A DNA stretch of 18,214 bases. Source: Nitrosomonas sp. UBA6494. GTDB taxonomy: Bacteria; Pseudomonadota; Gammaproteobacteria; Burkholderiales; Nitrosomonadaceae. Location of the stretch: NCBI GenBank assembly GCA_002435335.1, contig DJMI01000027.1:6192-24405 (forward strand). The letters run 5' to 3'. Made by a program: the position numbers and the translations under genes. This document shows, piece by piece, positions 1 to 6,818 of the stretch. Below the pieces are notes generated by a model. The model saw only the letters and a program-made list of their open reading frames with translations, ran no database searches and had not been told where the DNA came from. How positions within the stretch are numbered: position 1 is the stretch's first letter; each line of letters begins with the position of its first letter.

Positions 1-41
1 ACTTAAGACTAATCTACTACGCCAATGGGATAACGGTTCAT

Positions 42-96
42 ATTTTTTCAATTTTTGGTTACATAGATTAACTATGCGCCTCAAAATTAAGAAAAT
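42..96. repeat. Long imperfect hairpin next to direct-repeat copy A
   Basis: Two 25-base arms (42-66 and 72-96) separated by a 5-base loop (ATTAA) pair at 18 of 25 positions. The loop-proximal five pairs (ACATAG side against CTATG) and the outer A/T-rich part are the best matched. There is no U-tract directly after it, so it does not look like an ordinary intrinsic terminator. It lies immediately upstream of repeat copy A and may be part of the same mobile or repetitive unit. Origin unknown. Confidence 0.5.
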
Positions 97-114
97 CCGC
101 ACTCGCTCTCCCAC

Positions 115-153
115 TCGGTTCGCCACGATTGCTTAAGCCCGACAGACTCCTAG
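115..153 (+). repeat. Direct repeat copy A (39 bp)
   Basis: This 39-base segment, starting TCGGTTC, containing ATTGCTTAA and ending CTAG, recurs in the same orientation at 1077-1115. The two copies agree at 29 of 39 positions and every difference is a transition. It could be the end of a decayed insertion sequence or a dispersed intergenic repeat. It lies 35 bases upstream of the small coiled-coil gene. Confidence 0.6.
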
Positions 154-174
154 AGTTTCGTAAATTTAATTAAA

Positions 175-180
175 AAGAGG
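175..180 (+). promoter_or_regulatory. Ribosome binding site of the coiled-coil gene
   Basis: AAGAGG lies eight bases before the ATG at 189. It supports that start, and supports reading the small ORF as a real gene. Confidence 0.6.
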
Positions 181-188
181 CAAGCAAA

Positions 189-482
189 ATGAATGAACCC
201 CAAAATACAAAAAAACGATTAGAAGACGAATTGGCAAATTTGCAATCGATTGTCGATGAAGTGAAACTACAAATGCATCTTGGTGCAAAAGAAGTACAAG
301 ACAAGCTTCAACCGCATTTGGAAGAGCTTGAGCAAGAATTAATCGAAGCTAAGAAAAAATGGGAACAATTTGAAGCTAACTCAGAAGATGCATGGCAAGA
401 CATCGAAACTGGTTTAAGAAAATCTTTTAAATCAATGCAACAAGCCTTTGAACGAGCAAAAAAACATTTTCCACCACAATAA
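189..482 (+). CDS. Small acidic coiled-coil protein, function unknown
   Basis: A 97-residue protein with no signal peptide or membrane segment. Almost the whole chain (about residues 8-90) is predicted helical, with repeated hydrophobic positions and dense Glu/Lys pairs, for example ELANLQSIVDEVKLQ and LEELEQELIEAKKKWEQFE. This indicates a coiled coil or helical bundle. The second half, with an EDAW-like turn followed by an amphipathic helix ending in KKHF, loosely resembles small cyanobacterial/proteobacterial sll1863-like stress proteins. That comparison is from memory and weak. A clear Shine-Dalgarno site precedes the ATG. It is convergent with the PEBP gene, with 20 bases between the stops. 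I cannot assign a function. Confidence 0.75.
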   Translation: MNEPQNTKKRLEDELANLQSIVDEVKLQMHLGAKEVQDKLQPHLEELEQELIEAKKKWEQFEANSEDAWQDIETGLRKSFKSMQQAFERAKKHFPPQ

Positions 483-502
483 GTGCGGAAAACCTTATAT
501 TG

Positions 503-994
503 TCACCGACGCTGATAACGTCCAATCAATACACCTTGGCCAATGATGTGTTTTTGCATCGCTAGTTCAAGTTGTACTTTGGTTGGACGATGCAAATCCG
601 GTAGTACTCTATCCAAAGCATACAACTTATAAAAATATCGGTGACTACCAATTGGTGGGCAAGGCCCTCCGTAGTCGATGCGTTTCCAGTCATTGATTCC
701 TTGTAAGGTGCCCGGTGGTAGATTTTTTCCCGTGACACCTTCAATCAATCCATTAGTCGATGGCGGAATGTTATAGAGAACCCAGTGCACCCAAACCATT
801 TTTGGAGCCGCCGGATCAGGTGCATCAGGATCATCGACGATCAGCACAAGACTTTTGCTACCTTCCGGTATACCTGACCAGTCAAGTGCCGGTGAAATAT
901 CCTTTCCATCACAAGTAAAATGCTCTGGAATCGTTCCTTCATGTGCAAACGAAGGTGATGTTAACGTAAGAATTGCCACCAGCAAAGCAGTCAT
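503..994 (-). CDS. Secreted YbhB/YbcL-type PEBP family protein (Raf kinase inhibitor-like)
   Basis: A 163-residue member of the phosphatidylethanolamine-binding-protein fold. Residues 1-17 form a short signal peptide ending in SFA, with the mature protein starting HEGTIPEHFTCDGKD, so it should be periplasmic. The family ligand-pocket signatures are present: the DDPDAPDP motif, then VHWVLYNIP, then DYGGPCPP followed by HRYFYKLYALD. Length fits the bacterial family (about 155-185 residues). The start is supported by a GGGAG purine run 6-10 bases upstream on the minus strand. Bacterial homologues have no settled biochemical role; the name comes from eukaryotic relatives, and kinase inhibition should not be assumed. 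It is a single gene with repeat copy B upstream of it. Confidence 0.9.
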   Translation of the reverse strand: MTALLVAILTLTSPSFAHEGTIPEHFTCDGKDISPALDWSGIPEGSKSLVLIVDDPDAPDPAAPKMVWVHWVLYNIPPSTNGLIEGVTGKNLPPGTLQGINDWKRIDYGGPCPPIGSHRYFYKLYALDRVLPDLHRPTKVQLELAMQKHIIGQGVLIGRYQRR

Positions 995-1076
995 GAAACA
1001 CTCCCGTGCTCAAAATCTCTCATAAATTACGGCTACTATTTTTCGTCAGCAGAAGAATCACATCAAGCGACTCTAA

Positions 1077-1115
1077 TCGGTTCACTACAATTGCTTAAAC
1101 CTGGTAGATCTCTAG
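1077..1115 (+). repeat. Direct repeat copy B (39 bp)
   Basis: Same-orientation partner of 115-153, matching 29 of 39 positions. The ten differences are all transitions, eight of them G or C in copy A against A or T here. Weaker similarity extends some 25 bases further left (GAATC-like and GCGACTCT-like segments), so the original unit was probably longer. It lies between the PEBP gene and the apaG promoter. Confidence 0.6.
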
Positions 1116-1162
1116 TAATAGCTTAGTCCATTATAACGCGCACACGCTGTTTAAGCAGTTTC

Positions 1163-1191
1163 TTGGTAAACTATAGTGACTGAGTTATAAC
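1163..1191 (+). promoter_or_regulatory. Predicted sigma-70 promoter of apaG
   Basis: TTGGTA (1163-1168) and TATAAC (1186-1191) are separated by exactly 17 bases, matching the consensus at 4/6 and 5/6 positions. The -10 box ends 45 bases before the apaG ATG. It would drive apaG and the following methyltransferase. Predicted from sequence only. Confidence 0.5.
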
Positions 1192-1236
1192 AATATTCAG
1201 ACAAACATCGGCAAATGATTTAATGCAGGAAAAAAG

Positions 1237-1620
1237 ATGGATGAAGAAAAAAAATACATAATCGACGTCAGCGTCAGAACGGTATATCTACCTGATCAAT
1301 CGGATGAAAATGCATGCAGACATGTATTCGCTTATACCATAACCATCGCAAATACCGGCACTGTAGCGAGTCAACTTATCAGTCGGCACTGGATCATCAA
1401 TAATGGCGATGGAACGAGCCAAGAGGTACGAGGTTTAGGTGTTGTCGGTGAACAACCGCTTCTCAAACCCGGAGATAGTTTTGAATATACCAGCGGAACA
1501 GTGATTTCTACCTCAGTTGGATCAATGAAAGGAAGTTATCAAATGGCAGCCGAAGATGGCTTCCATTTCGATGTTGCGATTCCCGAATTCATTCTGAGTG
1601 TTCCAAGAACACTGCATTAG
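1237..1620 (+). CDS. apaG: ApaG protein (CorD family)
   Basis: A 127-residue cytoplasmic protein of the ApaG family, a fibronectin-III-like beta-sandwich linked genetically to Co2+/Mg2+ tolerance in enterobacteria; its biochemical function is unsettled. The family pattern runs through the chain: IDVSVRTVYLPDQS near the start, FAYTITIANTG (about 31-41), SRHWIINNGDG (about 48-58), then GLGVVGEQPLLKPGDSFEYTSG and the final GSMKGSYQM segment. Length is normal for the family. An AGGAAAAAAG purine run precedes the ATG. It is followed after 22 bases by an RsmI-like methyltransferase, so the two are probably one transcript. In enterobacteria apaG sits with ksgA/rsmA, an rRNA methyltransferase; here the neighbour belongs to a different methyltransferase family. 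Confidence 0.95.
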   Translation: MDEEKKYIIDVSVRTVYLPDQSDENACRHVFAYTITIANTGTVASQLISRHWIINNGDGTSQEVRGLGVVGEQPLLKPGDSFEYTSGTVISTSVGSMKGSYQMAAEDGFHFDVAIPEFILSVPRTLH

Positions 1621-1642
1621 TTTCTATGCAGCTTTTGTGCTT

Positions 1643-2347
1643 ATGTCAGGCAAACTTTATCTGATTCCCACCCCTATCAGTTCAGAAATTATTTCATGGG
1701 CATTACCCGCTGCAGTTCAACAGTGCGCTGCTGAAATAACACATTTTATCGTCGAACATCCCAAAACAACCCGACATTTCCTAAAGCAATTGAATAGCAA
1801 GCATTCGCTGCAGGAAATAACCTTGTTGACTTTAAACGAACATACCTCAAAGAAAGATCTGGCATTATTGCTTGAACCAATATTAGCGGGACATAATGTC
1901 GGTTTAATGTCAGAAGCGGGATGCCCCGGAATAGCCGACCCGGGAGCTGAACTTGTCAGATTAGCGCATCAAAATGGTATTAAAATAATACCGTTGGTCG
2001 GTCCGTCCTCTATCGTGTTAGCACTGATGGCATCTGGATTAAACGGTCAGTGTTTTGCATTCCACGGTTACTTGCCGATTGACAGTACAGCACGAATTGG
2101 AAAAATACAGGAGCTAGAAAAAATATCAATCAGTTTGCGGCAAACACAGATATTTATCGAAGCACCCTACCGTAATCAAAAATTGTTAGAGCAAATAGTA
2201 CAAGTTTGCCGAGAAACCACTGATTTATGCGTTGCAAGCCAGCTTACCGATCCCAATGAATCGATAATGACAAAATCCATAAAAGCATGGCGCCAAGCTT
2301 TGCCGGATATCAATAAAATACCAACAATTTTTTTAATTCAGGGCTGA
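1643..2347 (+). CDS. RsmI-like SAM-dependent methyltransferase (tetrapyrrole methylase fold)
   Basis: A 234-residue protein with the tetrapyrrole-methylase/RsmI layout: LYLIPTPI at residues 4-11, SEAGCPGIADPGAELV near residue 95, VGPSSIVLALMASG near residue 120, an aromatic GYLP segment, and IEAPYRN near residue 170. These form the SAM-binding and core strands of this fold. RsmI 2'-O-methylates C1402 of 16S rRNA. This protein departs from classical RsmI: it lacks the usual TPIGNL…DIT start and is shorter, so it may be a paralogue with another substrate. I chose ATG 1643 because an upstream in-frame GTG (1598) overlaps apaG and adds 15 residues outside the fold. Neither start has a strong Shine-Dalgarno site. 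Probably co-transcribed with apaG. Confidence 0.85.
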   Translation: MSGKLYLIPTPISSEIISWALPAAVQQCAAEITHFIVEHPKTTRHFLKQLNSKHSLQEITLLTLNEHTSKKDLALLLEPILAGHNVGLMSEAGCPGIADPGAELVRLAHQNGIKIIPLVGPSSIVLALMASGLNGQCFAFHGYLPIDSTARIGKIQELEKISISLRQTQIFIEAPYRNQKLLEQIVQVCRETTDLCVASQLTDPNESIMTKSIKAWRQALPDINKIPTIFLIQG

Positions 2348-2389
2348 AAGTAGGCTACGATTGCCAGTGCTTTTTTCGAATTGTTGGTA
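2319..2389. repeat. Inverted repeat between convergent methyltransferase and gloA
   Basis: Perfect 11-base arms, TACCAACAATT at 2319-2329 and AATTGTTGGTA at 2379-2389, are separated by 49 bases. The left arm lies inside the last codons of the methyltransferase; the right arm ends 5 bases before the gloA stop. A run of eight T follows at 2400-2407 on the plus strand. It may help end transcription of both convergent genes, but the loop is long for an intrinsic terminator. Confidence 0.4.
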
Positions 2390-2393
2390 GAAA

Positions 2394-2783
2394 TCAGACG
2401 TTTTTTTTCTGAATAAATTCTATTTTATAACCGTCCGGATCTTCTACAAAAGCAATTACCGTTGTTCCGTGCTTCATCGGCCCCGCTTCGCGGGTTACTT
2501 TGCCGTCGAGTTTCTTGACGTTCTCGCATGCCTTGTGCGCATCATCAACTTCGATGGCAATATGACCGTAACCTTCGCCTAAATTATAGGTTGTCGTATC
2601 CCAGTTATGCGTCAATTCCAGAACGGTACCATCCGCTTCATCTTGATAGCCCACAAAAGCAAGAGTGAATCTACCTTCAGGATAATCTTTCCGGCGCAGC
2701 AATTTCATTCCCAACACTTGAGTATAAAACTTCAGTGATTTTTCCAAATCACCGACACGTAACATCGTATGCAAAATACGCAT
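2394..2783 (-). CDS. gloA: Lactoylglutathione lyase (glyoxalase I)
   Basis: A 129-residue cytoplasmic enzyme that isomerises the methylglyoxal-glutathione hemithioacetal to S-lactoylglutathione, the first step of methylglyoxal detoxification. The four metal ligands of the Ni-type bacterial enzyme are at the canonical positions: H5 (RILHTMLRV), E56 (GTVLELTHNWD), H74 (GYGHIAIEV) and E122 (YKIEFI). Length matches the E. coli enzyme closely, and the vicinal-oxygen-chelate repeats are intact. Its ATG shares one base with the rubredoxin stop codon (TAATG), so translation is probably coupled. It converges on the methyltransferase gene. Confidence 0.97.
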   Translation of the reverse strand: MRILHTMLRVGDLEKSLKFYTQVLGMKLLRRKDYPEGRFTLAFVGYQDEADGTVLELTHNWDTTTYNLGEGYGHIAIEVDDAHKACENVKKLDGKVTREAGPMKHGTTVIAFVEDPDGYKIEFIQKKNV

Positions 2784-2971
2784 TAGATTTTTACCATTTC
2801 AAAATCTTCTTTTCTCGCACCGCATTCAGGACATGTCCAATTAATCGGCACATCTTCCCAACGCGTGCCCGGTGCTATCCCCTCCTCGGGAGATCCTAAC
2901 TCTTCGTCGTAAATGTAGCCGCAAATTAAACACATATATCGATTGTACTGACGATTTTCTTCCGTAGGCAT
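2783..2971 (-). CDS. Rubredoxin
   Basis: A 62-residue electron-transfer protein binding one iron with four cysteines: C14-x2-C17 (MCLICGYIYDEE) and C47-x2-C50 (WTCPECGARKEDF). The intervening GSPEEGIAPGTRWEDVP segment is typical of rubredoxins. Two starts are possible: the ATG at 2971 used here, or an internal Met at residue 13 giving a shorter rubredoxin core. A longer frame back to 3064 would overlap thiD and adds residues foreign to the family, so I rejected it. A GGGG purine run lies about 13 bases upstream. It is divergent from thiD across 53 bases and coupled to gloA downstream. The redox partner is not identifiable here. Confidence 0.95.
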   Translation of the reverse strand: MPTEENRQYNRYMCLICGYIYDEELGSPEEGIAPGTRWEDVPINWTCPECGARKEDFEMVKI

Positions 2972-3024
2972 GATAGCTAGTAATCCCCTTTTTAGGTTAA
3001 AATAATATTTTACGGTATTAATGC

Positions 3025-3858
3025 ATGTTACAGCCACCCCCAATCGTACTTTCTTTTGCAGCAAACGACCCTACTGGTGGTGCCGGACTTCAGGCTGATC
3101 AACTGACGATCGCAAGCCTAGGATGCCATCCTTTATCCATCATAACTGCAATCACTAAACAAGATACCACCGGTGTCGAAGAAATACTTCCCATTGATTC
3201 CGAATGGGTTGAAGATCAAGCAAGGCTTGTATTGGAAGATATGCCGGTTCACGCATTCAAAATTGGTTTGCTTGGGAGCGTTGAAACTATTGCTACTATT
3301 GCGGAAATTATCTCTGATTATCCGAATATACCGCTTGTGATGGATCCGATTCTAACATCGGGACGCGGAGATGAATTGGCCAACGAAGAAATGATCGATG
3401 CAATGCGCGAACTGCTGCTTCCGCAAGTGACAATCCTAACACCCAACAGTCTGGAAGCCAGGCATCTTGTTTTACAAGAAAGCGATCCGAGTAAAACCGA
3501 ATTAGACCTAACTTTGTGCGCTCATCGATTACTGGATATGGGTTGTGAGTATATTCTGATTACGGGCACACATGAAAATACCTTGCAAGTAACCAATACA
3601 TTATTCACCAATGAGGGCATAGTTCGCTCGGATCACTGGCAGCGCCTCGAACATACATATCATGGTTCTGGTTGTACTTTGGCATCTGCGATAGCGGCTT
3701 GCATGGCCAATGGATTATCCGTAAGCGACAGCGTTATCGAAGCACAAGATTATACCTGGCAAACACTGCAAGCCGGATTTCGACCAGGTATGGGGCAGCA
3801 TATACCGAATCGGCTTTACTGGGCTAAACTGGAAGCAGAAAATATCAATGAATCGTAA
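3025..3858 (+). CDS. thiD: Hydroxymethylpyrimidine/phosphomethylpyrimidine kinase
   Basis: A 277-residue ribokinase-fold enzyme that phosphorylates HMP and HMP-phosphate to HMP-pyrophosphate for thiamine synthesis. Visible motifs: the substrate-site NDPTGGAGLQAD (residues 14-25), the MDPILTSGRGDEL segment (106-118), LTPNSLEA (138-145), and the anion-hole/catalytic HGSGCT (213-218, C217). Length is normal (about 265-280). The Shine-Dalgarno signal before ATG 3025 is weak. Its 3' end overlaps thiE by 11 bases, so the two are translationally coupled and act in adjacent pathway steps. The 53-base gap to the divergent rubredoxin gene is too small for a TPP riboswitch, and I see no THI-box. Confidence 0.96.
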   Translation: MLQPPPIVLSFAANDPTGGAGLQADQLTIASLGCHPLSIITAITKQDTTGVEEILPIDSEWVEDQARLVLEDMPVHAFKIGLLGSVETIATIAEIISDYPNIPLVMDPILTSGRGDELANEEMIDAMRELLLPQVTILTPNSLEARHLVLQESDPSKTELDLTLCAHRLLDMGCEYILITGTHENTLQVTNTLFTNEGIVRSDHWQRLEHTYHGSGCTLASAIAACMANGLSVSDSVIEAQDYTWQTLQAGFRPGMGQHIPNRLYWAKLEAENINES

Positions 3859-4501
3859 TGACTTATACCTGAAATCACCTAAGATTCACGGTTTATATGC
3901 AATCCTTCCTGAATTGACCAATACTGATGAGCTTATCAATAAAACGCAACAAGTACTGGTAGGCGGCGCAAAAGTGATTCAATATCGCAATAAATCGACA
4001 AACCGACAACTACAAAAACACCAAGCCGGCTTGTTGCTGCAATTGTGCAAGTATCATGGAATTCCATTGATTATTAATGATTACCTTGATTTAACCTTAG
4101 AAATCGATGCCGACGGATTGCATATCGGACGCGACGATTTTGCGATTGCGGATGCCAGAAAGTTTTTAGGTAATGATAAAATTCTTGGCGCTTCCTGTTA
4201 TGACGATTTGAATCTGGCAATTCACGCCGAGTCACAAGGTGTTGATTACGTGGCTTTTGGATCTTTTTTTCCTTCCAAAACCAAGTCAAACACCGTACCG
4301 GTATCAGTTGATTTTATCCGGAACGCCAGACAGCAAATCAATATACCTATTGTCGGTATCGGTGGCATTCAGTGTCACCACGTATCGACTCTAATTGACA
4401 GCGGTTGCGATGCCATAGCAGTTTGCAATGATTTATTTGCTATCGATCAAACCAAAGCAAAAGCTGCAGAATTTACACAAATATTTACCACAAGGATTTA
4501 A
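3848..4501 (+). CDS. thiE: Thiamine-phosphate synthase
   Basis: A 217-residue TIM-barrel enzyme joining HMP-pyrophosphate and thiazole phosphate to give thiamine phosphate. Family motifs in order: GLYAILPE (15-22), VIQYRNKS (43-50), IINDYLDL (75-82), ADGLHIGRDD (88-97), GASCY (114-118), DYVAFGSFFPSKTK (133-146) and VGIGGI (169-174). A GRDD sequence replaces the common GQxD, an acceptable variation. It starts inside the end of thiD (11-base overlap) and is followed after 31 bases by hemL, so the three are likely one transcript. The substrate from ThiD is consumed directly by this enzyme. Confidence 0.96.
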   Translation: MNRNDLYLKSPKIHGLYAILPELTNTDELINKTQQVLVGGAKVIQYRNKSTNRQLQKHQAGLLLQLCKYHGIPLIINDYLDLTLEIDADGLHIGRDDFAIADARKFLGNDKILGASCYDDLNLAIHAESQGVDYVAFGSFFPSKTKSNTVPVSVDFIRNARQQINIPIVGIGGIQCHHVSTLIDSGCDAIAVCNDLFAIDQTKAKAAEFTQIFTTRI

Positions 4502-4532
4502 GGTACCTATTTCAAGTTTTTTCATTTAATTT

Positions 4533-5825
4533 ATGAGTAATCAAATGACTTCACGTAACCAACAATTGTTCGAAGAATCCCAACAATATATCCCGGGTGG
4601 TGTCAATTCACCAGTTCGGGCTTTCAAATCAGTCGGTGGTACCCCCATTTTTTTCCAACGTGGACAAGGCGCATATTTTTGGGATGCTGACGGTAAATCA
4701 TATATTGACTACGTTGGCTCATGGGGACCTTTGATTCTTGGTCATGCACACCCGGAAGTCATCAAAGCCGTTCAATCTGCTGCACAAAACGGCTTAACTT
4801 TCGGTGCACCGACTGAAGCCGAATTAGAAATTGCGAAATTGATTTGTAAATTAGTGCCGTCGATTGAGCAAGTACGCCTGGTAAGTTCAGGCACCGAGGC
4901 CGGCATGAGCGCGATCCGTCTGGCGCGAGGATTTACCGGTCGCAGTAAGATTATCAAGTTTGAAGGTTGCTATCATGGACATGATGATTCCTTATTGGTC
5001 AAAGCGGGTTCCGGTGCATTGACATTTGGCAACCCTAGTTCTGCCGGTGTACCGGCAGAAACCGCAGGTCATACCATCGTACTGGATTTCAATAATACAA
5101 TTGCTATCGAGCAAGCCTTCGACAACTGGGGACAAGACATAGCCGCCGTAATAGTGGAGCCTGTCGCAGGAAACATGAATTTGATCGCACCAAATAAAGA
5201 TTTTCTCGCCAAACTTCGATCATTATGCACGCAGAACGGCAGCATCTTAATTTTTGACGAAGTCATGACAGGATTCCGAGTCGGCCTAGGTTGTGCGCAA
5301 GGTATTTATCAAATCAAACCTGACTTAACGACGTTGGGTAAAGTGATCGGTGGTGGCATGCCGATGGCTGCTTTCGGCGGTCGCCGCGATATCATGCAAT
5401 GCTTAGCACCATTGGGCCCGGTCTATCAAGCTGGAACTTTGTCTGGAAATCCAGTCGCAGTAGCAGCTGGAATGGCAACTTTAAAGCAAATACAAGCCGA
5501 AGGTTTTTATGAGCAATTAGCCAGAAAAACCAGGCAGCTAGTTGATGGAATTTCCTCTGCAGCTCAAAAAAACCGCATTGCTTTTTGTGCACAATCAGTT
5601 GGCGGCATGTTTGGTTTGTATTTTAATTCAACAATTCCAACAAGCTTTGCTGAAGTGATGCAATGCGATAAAGCGGCATTTAATCGTTTCTTTCACGCAA
5701 TGCTGGAAGAAGGCATATACTTTGCACCTTCAGCATTTGAAGCGGGTTTTGTTTCATCGGCACACAGCGATACCGACATAGAAAAAACATTATTCGCAGC
5801 AAACAAAATATTTGCCAATTGGTAA
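4533..5825 (+). CDS. hemL: Glutamate-1-semialdehyde 2,1-aminomutase
   Basis: A 430-residue class-III PLP aminotransferase that converts glutamate-1-semialdehyde into 5-aminolevulinate, committing carbon to haem and sirohaem by the C5 route. Features: the IPGGVNSPVRAF signature (20-31), SSGTEAGMSAIRLARG (118-133), YHGHDD (147-152), FDEVMTGFR (241-249, D242), and the PLP lysine K270 in LTTLGKVIGGGMP. Length is as expected. Two starts fit, ATG 4533 and ATG 4545 (Met5); neither has a strong Shine-Dalgarno site, and I kept the upstream one. It closes the thiD-thiE-hemL run and is followed by a strong terminator. HemL is a sensible housekeeping gene for an organism with heavy haem demand. Confidence 0.97.
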   Translation: MSNQMTSRNQQLFEESQQYIPGGVNSPVRAFKSVGGTPIFFQRGQGAYFWDADGKSYIDYVGSWGPLILGHAHPEVIKAVQSAAQNGLTFGAPTEAELEIAKLICKLVPSIEQVRLVSSGTEAGMSAIRLARGFTGRSKIIKFEGCYHGHDDSLLVKAGSGALTFGNPSSAGVPAETAGHTIVLDFNNTIAIEQAFDNWGQDIAAVIVEPVAGNMNLIAPNKDFLAKLRSLCTQNGSILIFDEVMTGFRVGLGCAQGIYQIKPDLTTLGKVIGGGMPMAAFGGRRDIMQCLAPLGPVYQAGTLSGNPVAVAAGMATLKQIQAEGFYEQLARKTRQLVDGISSAAQKNRIAFCAQSVGGMFGLYFNSTIPTSFAEVMQCDKAAFNRFFHAMLEEGIYFAPSAFEAGFVSSAHSDTDIEKTLFAANKIFANW

Positions 5826-5840
5826 TCGAAAGTTGGAACA

Positions 5841-5873
5841 AATAAAAAAGGCGGGTTAACCGCCTTTTTTATT
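5841..5873. terminator. Bidirectional intrinsic terminator after hemL
   Basis: Perfect 14-base arms (5841-5854 and 5860-5873) flank a 5-base loop GTTAA. The GGCGG/CCGCC core is bordered by six A on the left and six T on the right, giving a GC stem with a U-tract whichever strand is transcribed. It lies 15 bases past the hemL stop and 18 bases past the convergent cytochrome gene's stop, so it should end both transcripts. Confidence 0.92.
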
Positions 5874-5891
5874 TAGAACCCGTTGAACTAT

Positions 5892-6542
5892 TTAGCGTAA
5901 TGTAGCGATATATTCTGATACTGCACGTTTTTCCTGTGGATTCATGCGACTGACAACCTTTTGCATAACACCATTATCATTGCCACGTTCGCCATTATTG
6001 AATAATCCCAGTTGGTTCATAGTGTATTCTTGATGCTGTCCCGCAAGTGCTGGATAGCGAGGCGGAATTCCGGTTCCTGTCGGACCATGACAACCTGCAC
6101 AGGCAGGTACCTGATTTTCAATATTGCCGCCATGATAAAGTATCTTGCCCATCTCCAATAAGTTTTCATCACCAGGAATTTGGCTTGGCACCAGTTTCTG
6201 GTTGGCATAATATTCACCCAATTTCTGGGCATCTTCTTGCGTGAGTGCGGCCACCATTGCCGACATGACAGGGCTGTTACGATGTGGTGGCTGTTCTCCG
6301 TTAGCTTTAAAATCCAATAGCTGTTTAGTAATATATTCGGCTTTCTGACCCGCCAGAATTGGATTCATTGGAATTATGCTATTGCCGTCTGCACCGTGGC
6401 ACCCCGCGCAAACACCTGCCGCAATTTCTTCCACAGAAGGGGGAGCTGCCGGTGCTGGTGGAGCATCATCTTCATCAGCTGATACAAAGGGAGCAACAAA
6501 AACTAACGTTGCAAGCACAACCATATTCTTAATCGTTTTCAT
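5892..6542 (-). CDS. Di-haem cytochrome c4-type protein
   Basis: A 216-residue periplasmic cytochrome. Residues 1-22 are a signal peptide ending in VSA, followed by an acidic Ala/Pro-rich linker (about 23-36). Two haem c sites are present, CAGCH at 45-49 and again at 148-152, each opening a roughly 100-residue class-I domain; this duplication defines cytochrome c4. Likely axial methionines lie in the NSPVMSAM stretch (93 or 96) and GVMQKVVSRM (193 or 200). Cytochromes c4 carry electrons from bc1-type complexes to terminal oxidases and may be membrane-associated. A GGAAC purine run lies eight bases before the ATG. It is convergent with hemL. Confidence 0.93.
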   Translation of the reverse strand: MKTIKNMVVLATLVFVAPFVSADEDDAPPAPAAPPSVEEIAAGVCAGCHGADGNSIIPMNPILAGQKAEYITKQLLDFKANGEQPPHRNSPVMSAMVAALTQEDAQKLGEYYANQKLVPSQIPGDENLLEMGKILYHGGNIENQVPACAGCHGPTGTGIPPRYPALAGQHQEYTMNQLGLFNNGERGNDNGVMQKVVSRMNPQEKRAVSEYIATLR

Positions 6543-6720
6543 ATAATTTGTTCCGTGTTTAAATGCATTAAATATTGCTGGGTTTGTTTGAGAAATAAAG
6601 GCTTATTTTAACAAGGCTTAGGAGTGTTAACAACAAAATTAAATTTAACCGATCACTAGTCAATCATATTGATATTACAAATTGTTACAAAGCGCCACCC
6701 CAATCAACGGATGAAAGCAA

Positions 6721-6803
6721 TGTTTTCAAAAATGAAATTTATTAATGAAAACAATACAACTGCGTGATGCTATCATTGTAGTATCAAGTACATAATGCTG
6801 TAC
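6721..6803. repeat. Cluster of three inverted repeats downstream of fbpC
   Basis: Three hairpin candidates lie in tandem: TGTTTTCA/TGAAAACA (6721-6728 with 6746-6753), TGATGCTA/TAGTATCA (6765-6772 with 6779-6786, one G-T pair) and GTACA/TGTAC (6788-6792 with 6799-6803). They fall between the fbpC stop and the cytochrome c4 promoter region, and could end or stabilise the fbp transcript. None has a classical GC stem plus U-tract. Confidence 0.35.
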
Positions 6804-6818
6804 CAGCTTACCTTATTC

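Noticed and set aside
480..520. Terminator between the coiled-coil and PEBP genes
   Set aside because: CAATAAG and CTTATATTG pair only with a bulge, and there is no GC stem or U-tract.
1598..1642. Longer GTG start for the methyltransferase
   Set aside because: It overlaps apaG by 23 bases and adds residues outside the conserved fold; the ATG at 1643 starts just before the LYLIPTP strand.
2972..3024. TPP riboswitch before thiD
   Set aside because: Only 53 bases are available and no THI-box sequence is visible.
2972..3064. Extended rubredoxin N-terminus
   Set aside because: It would overlap thiD on the other strand, and the extra residues do not resemble any rubredoxin.
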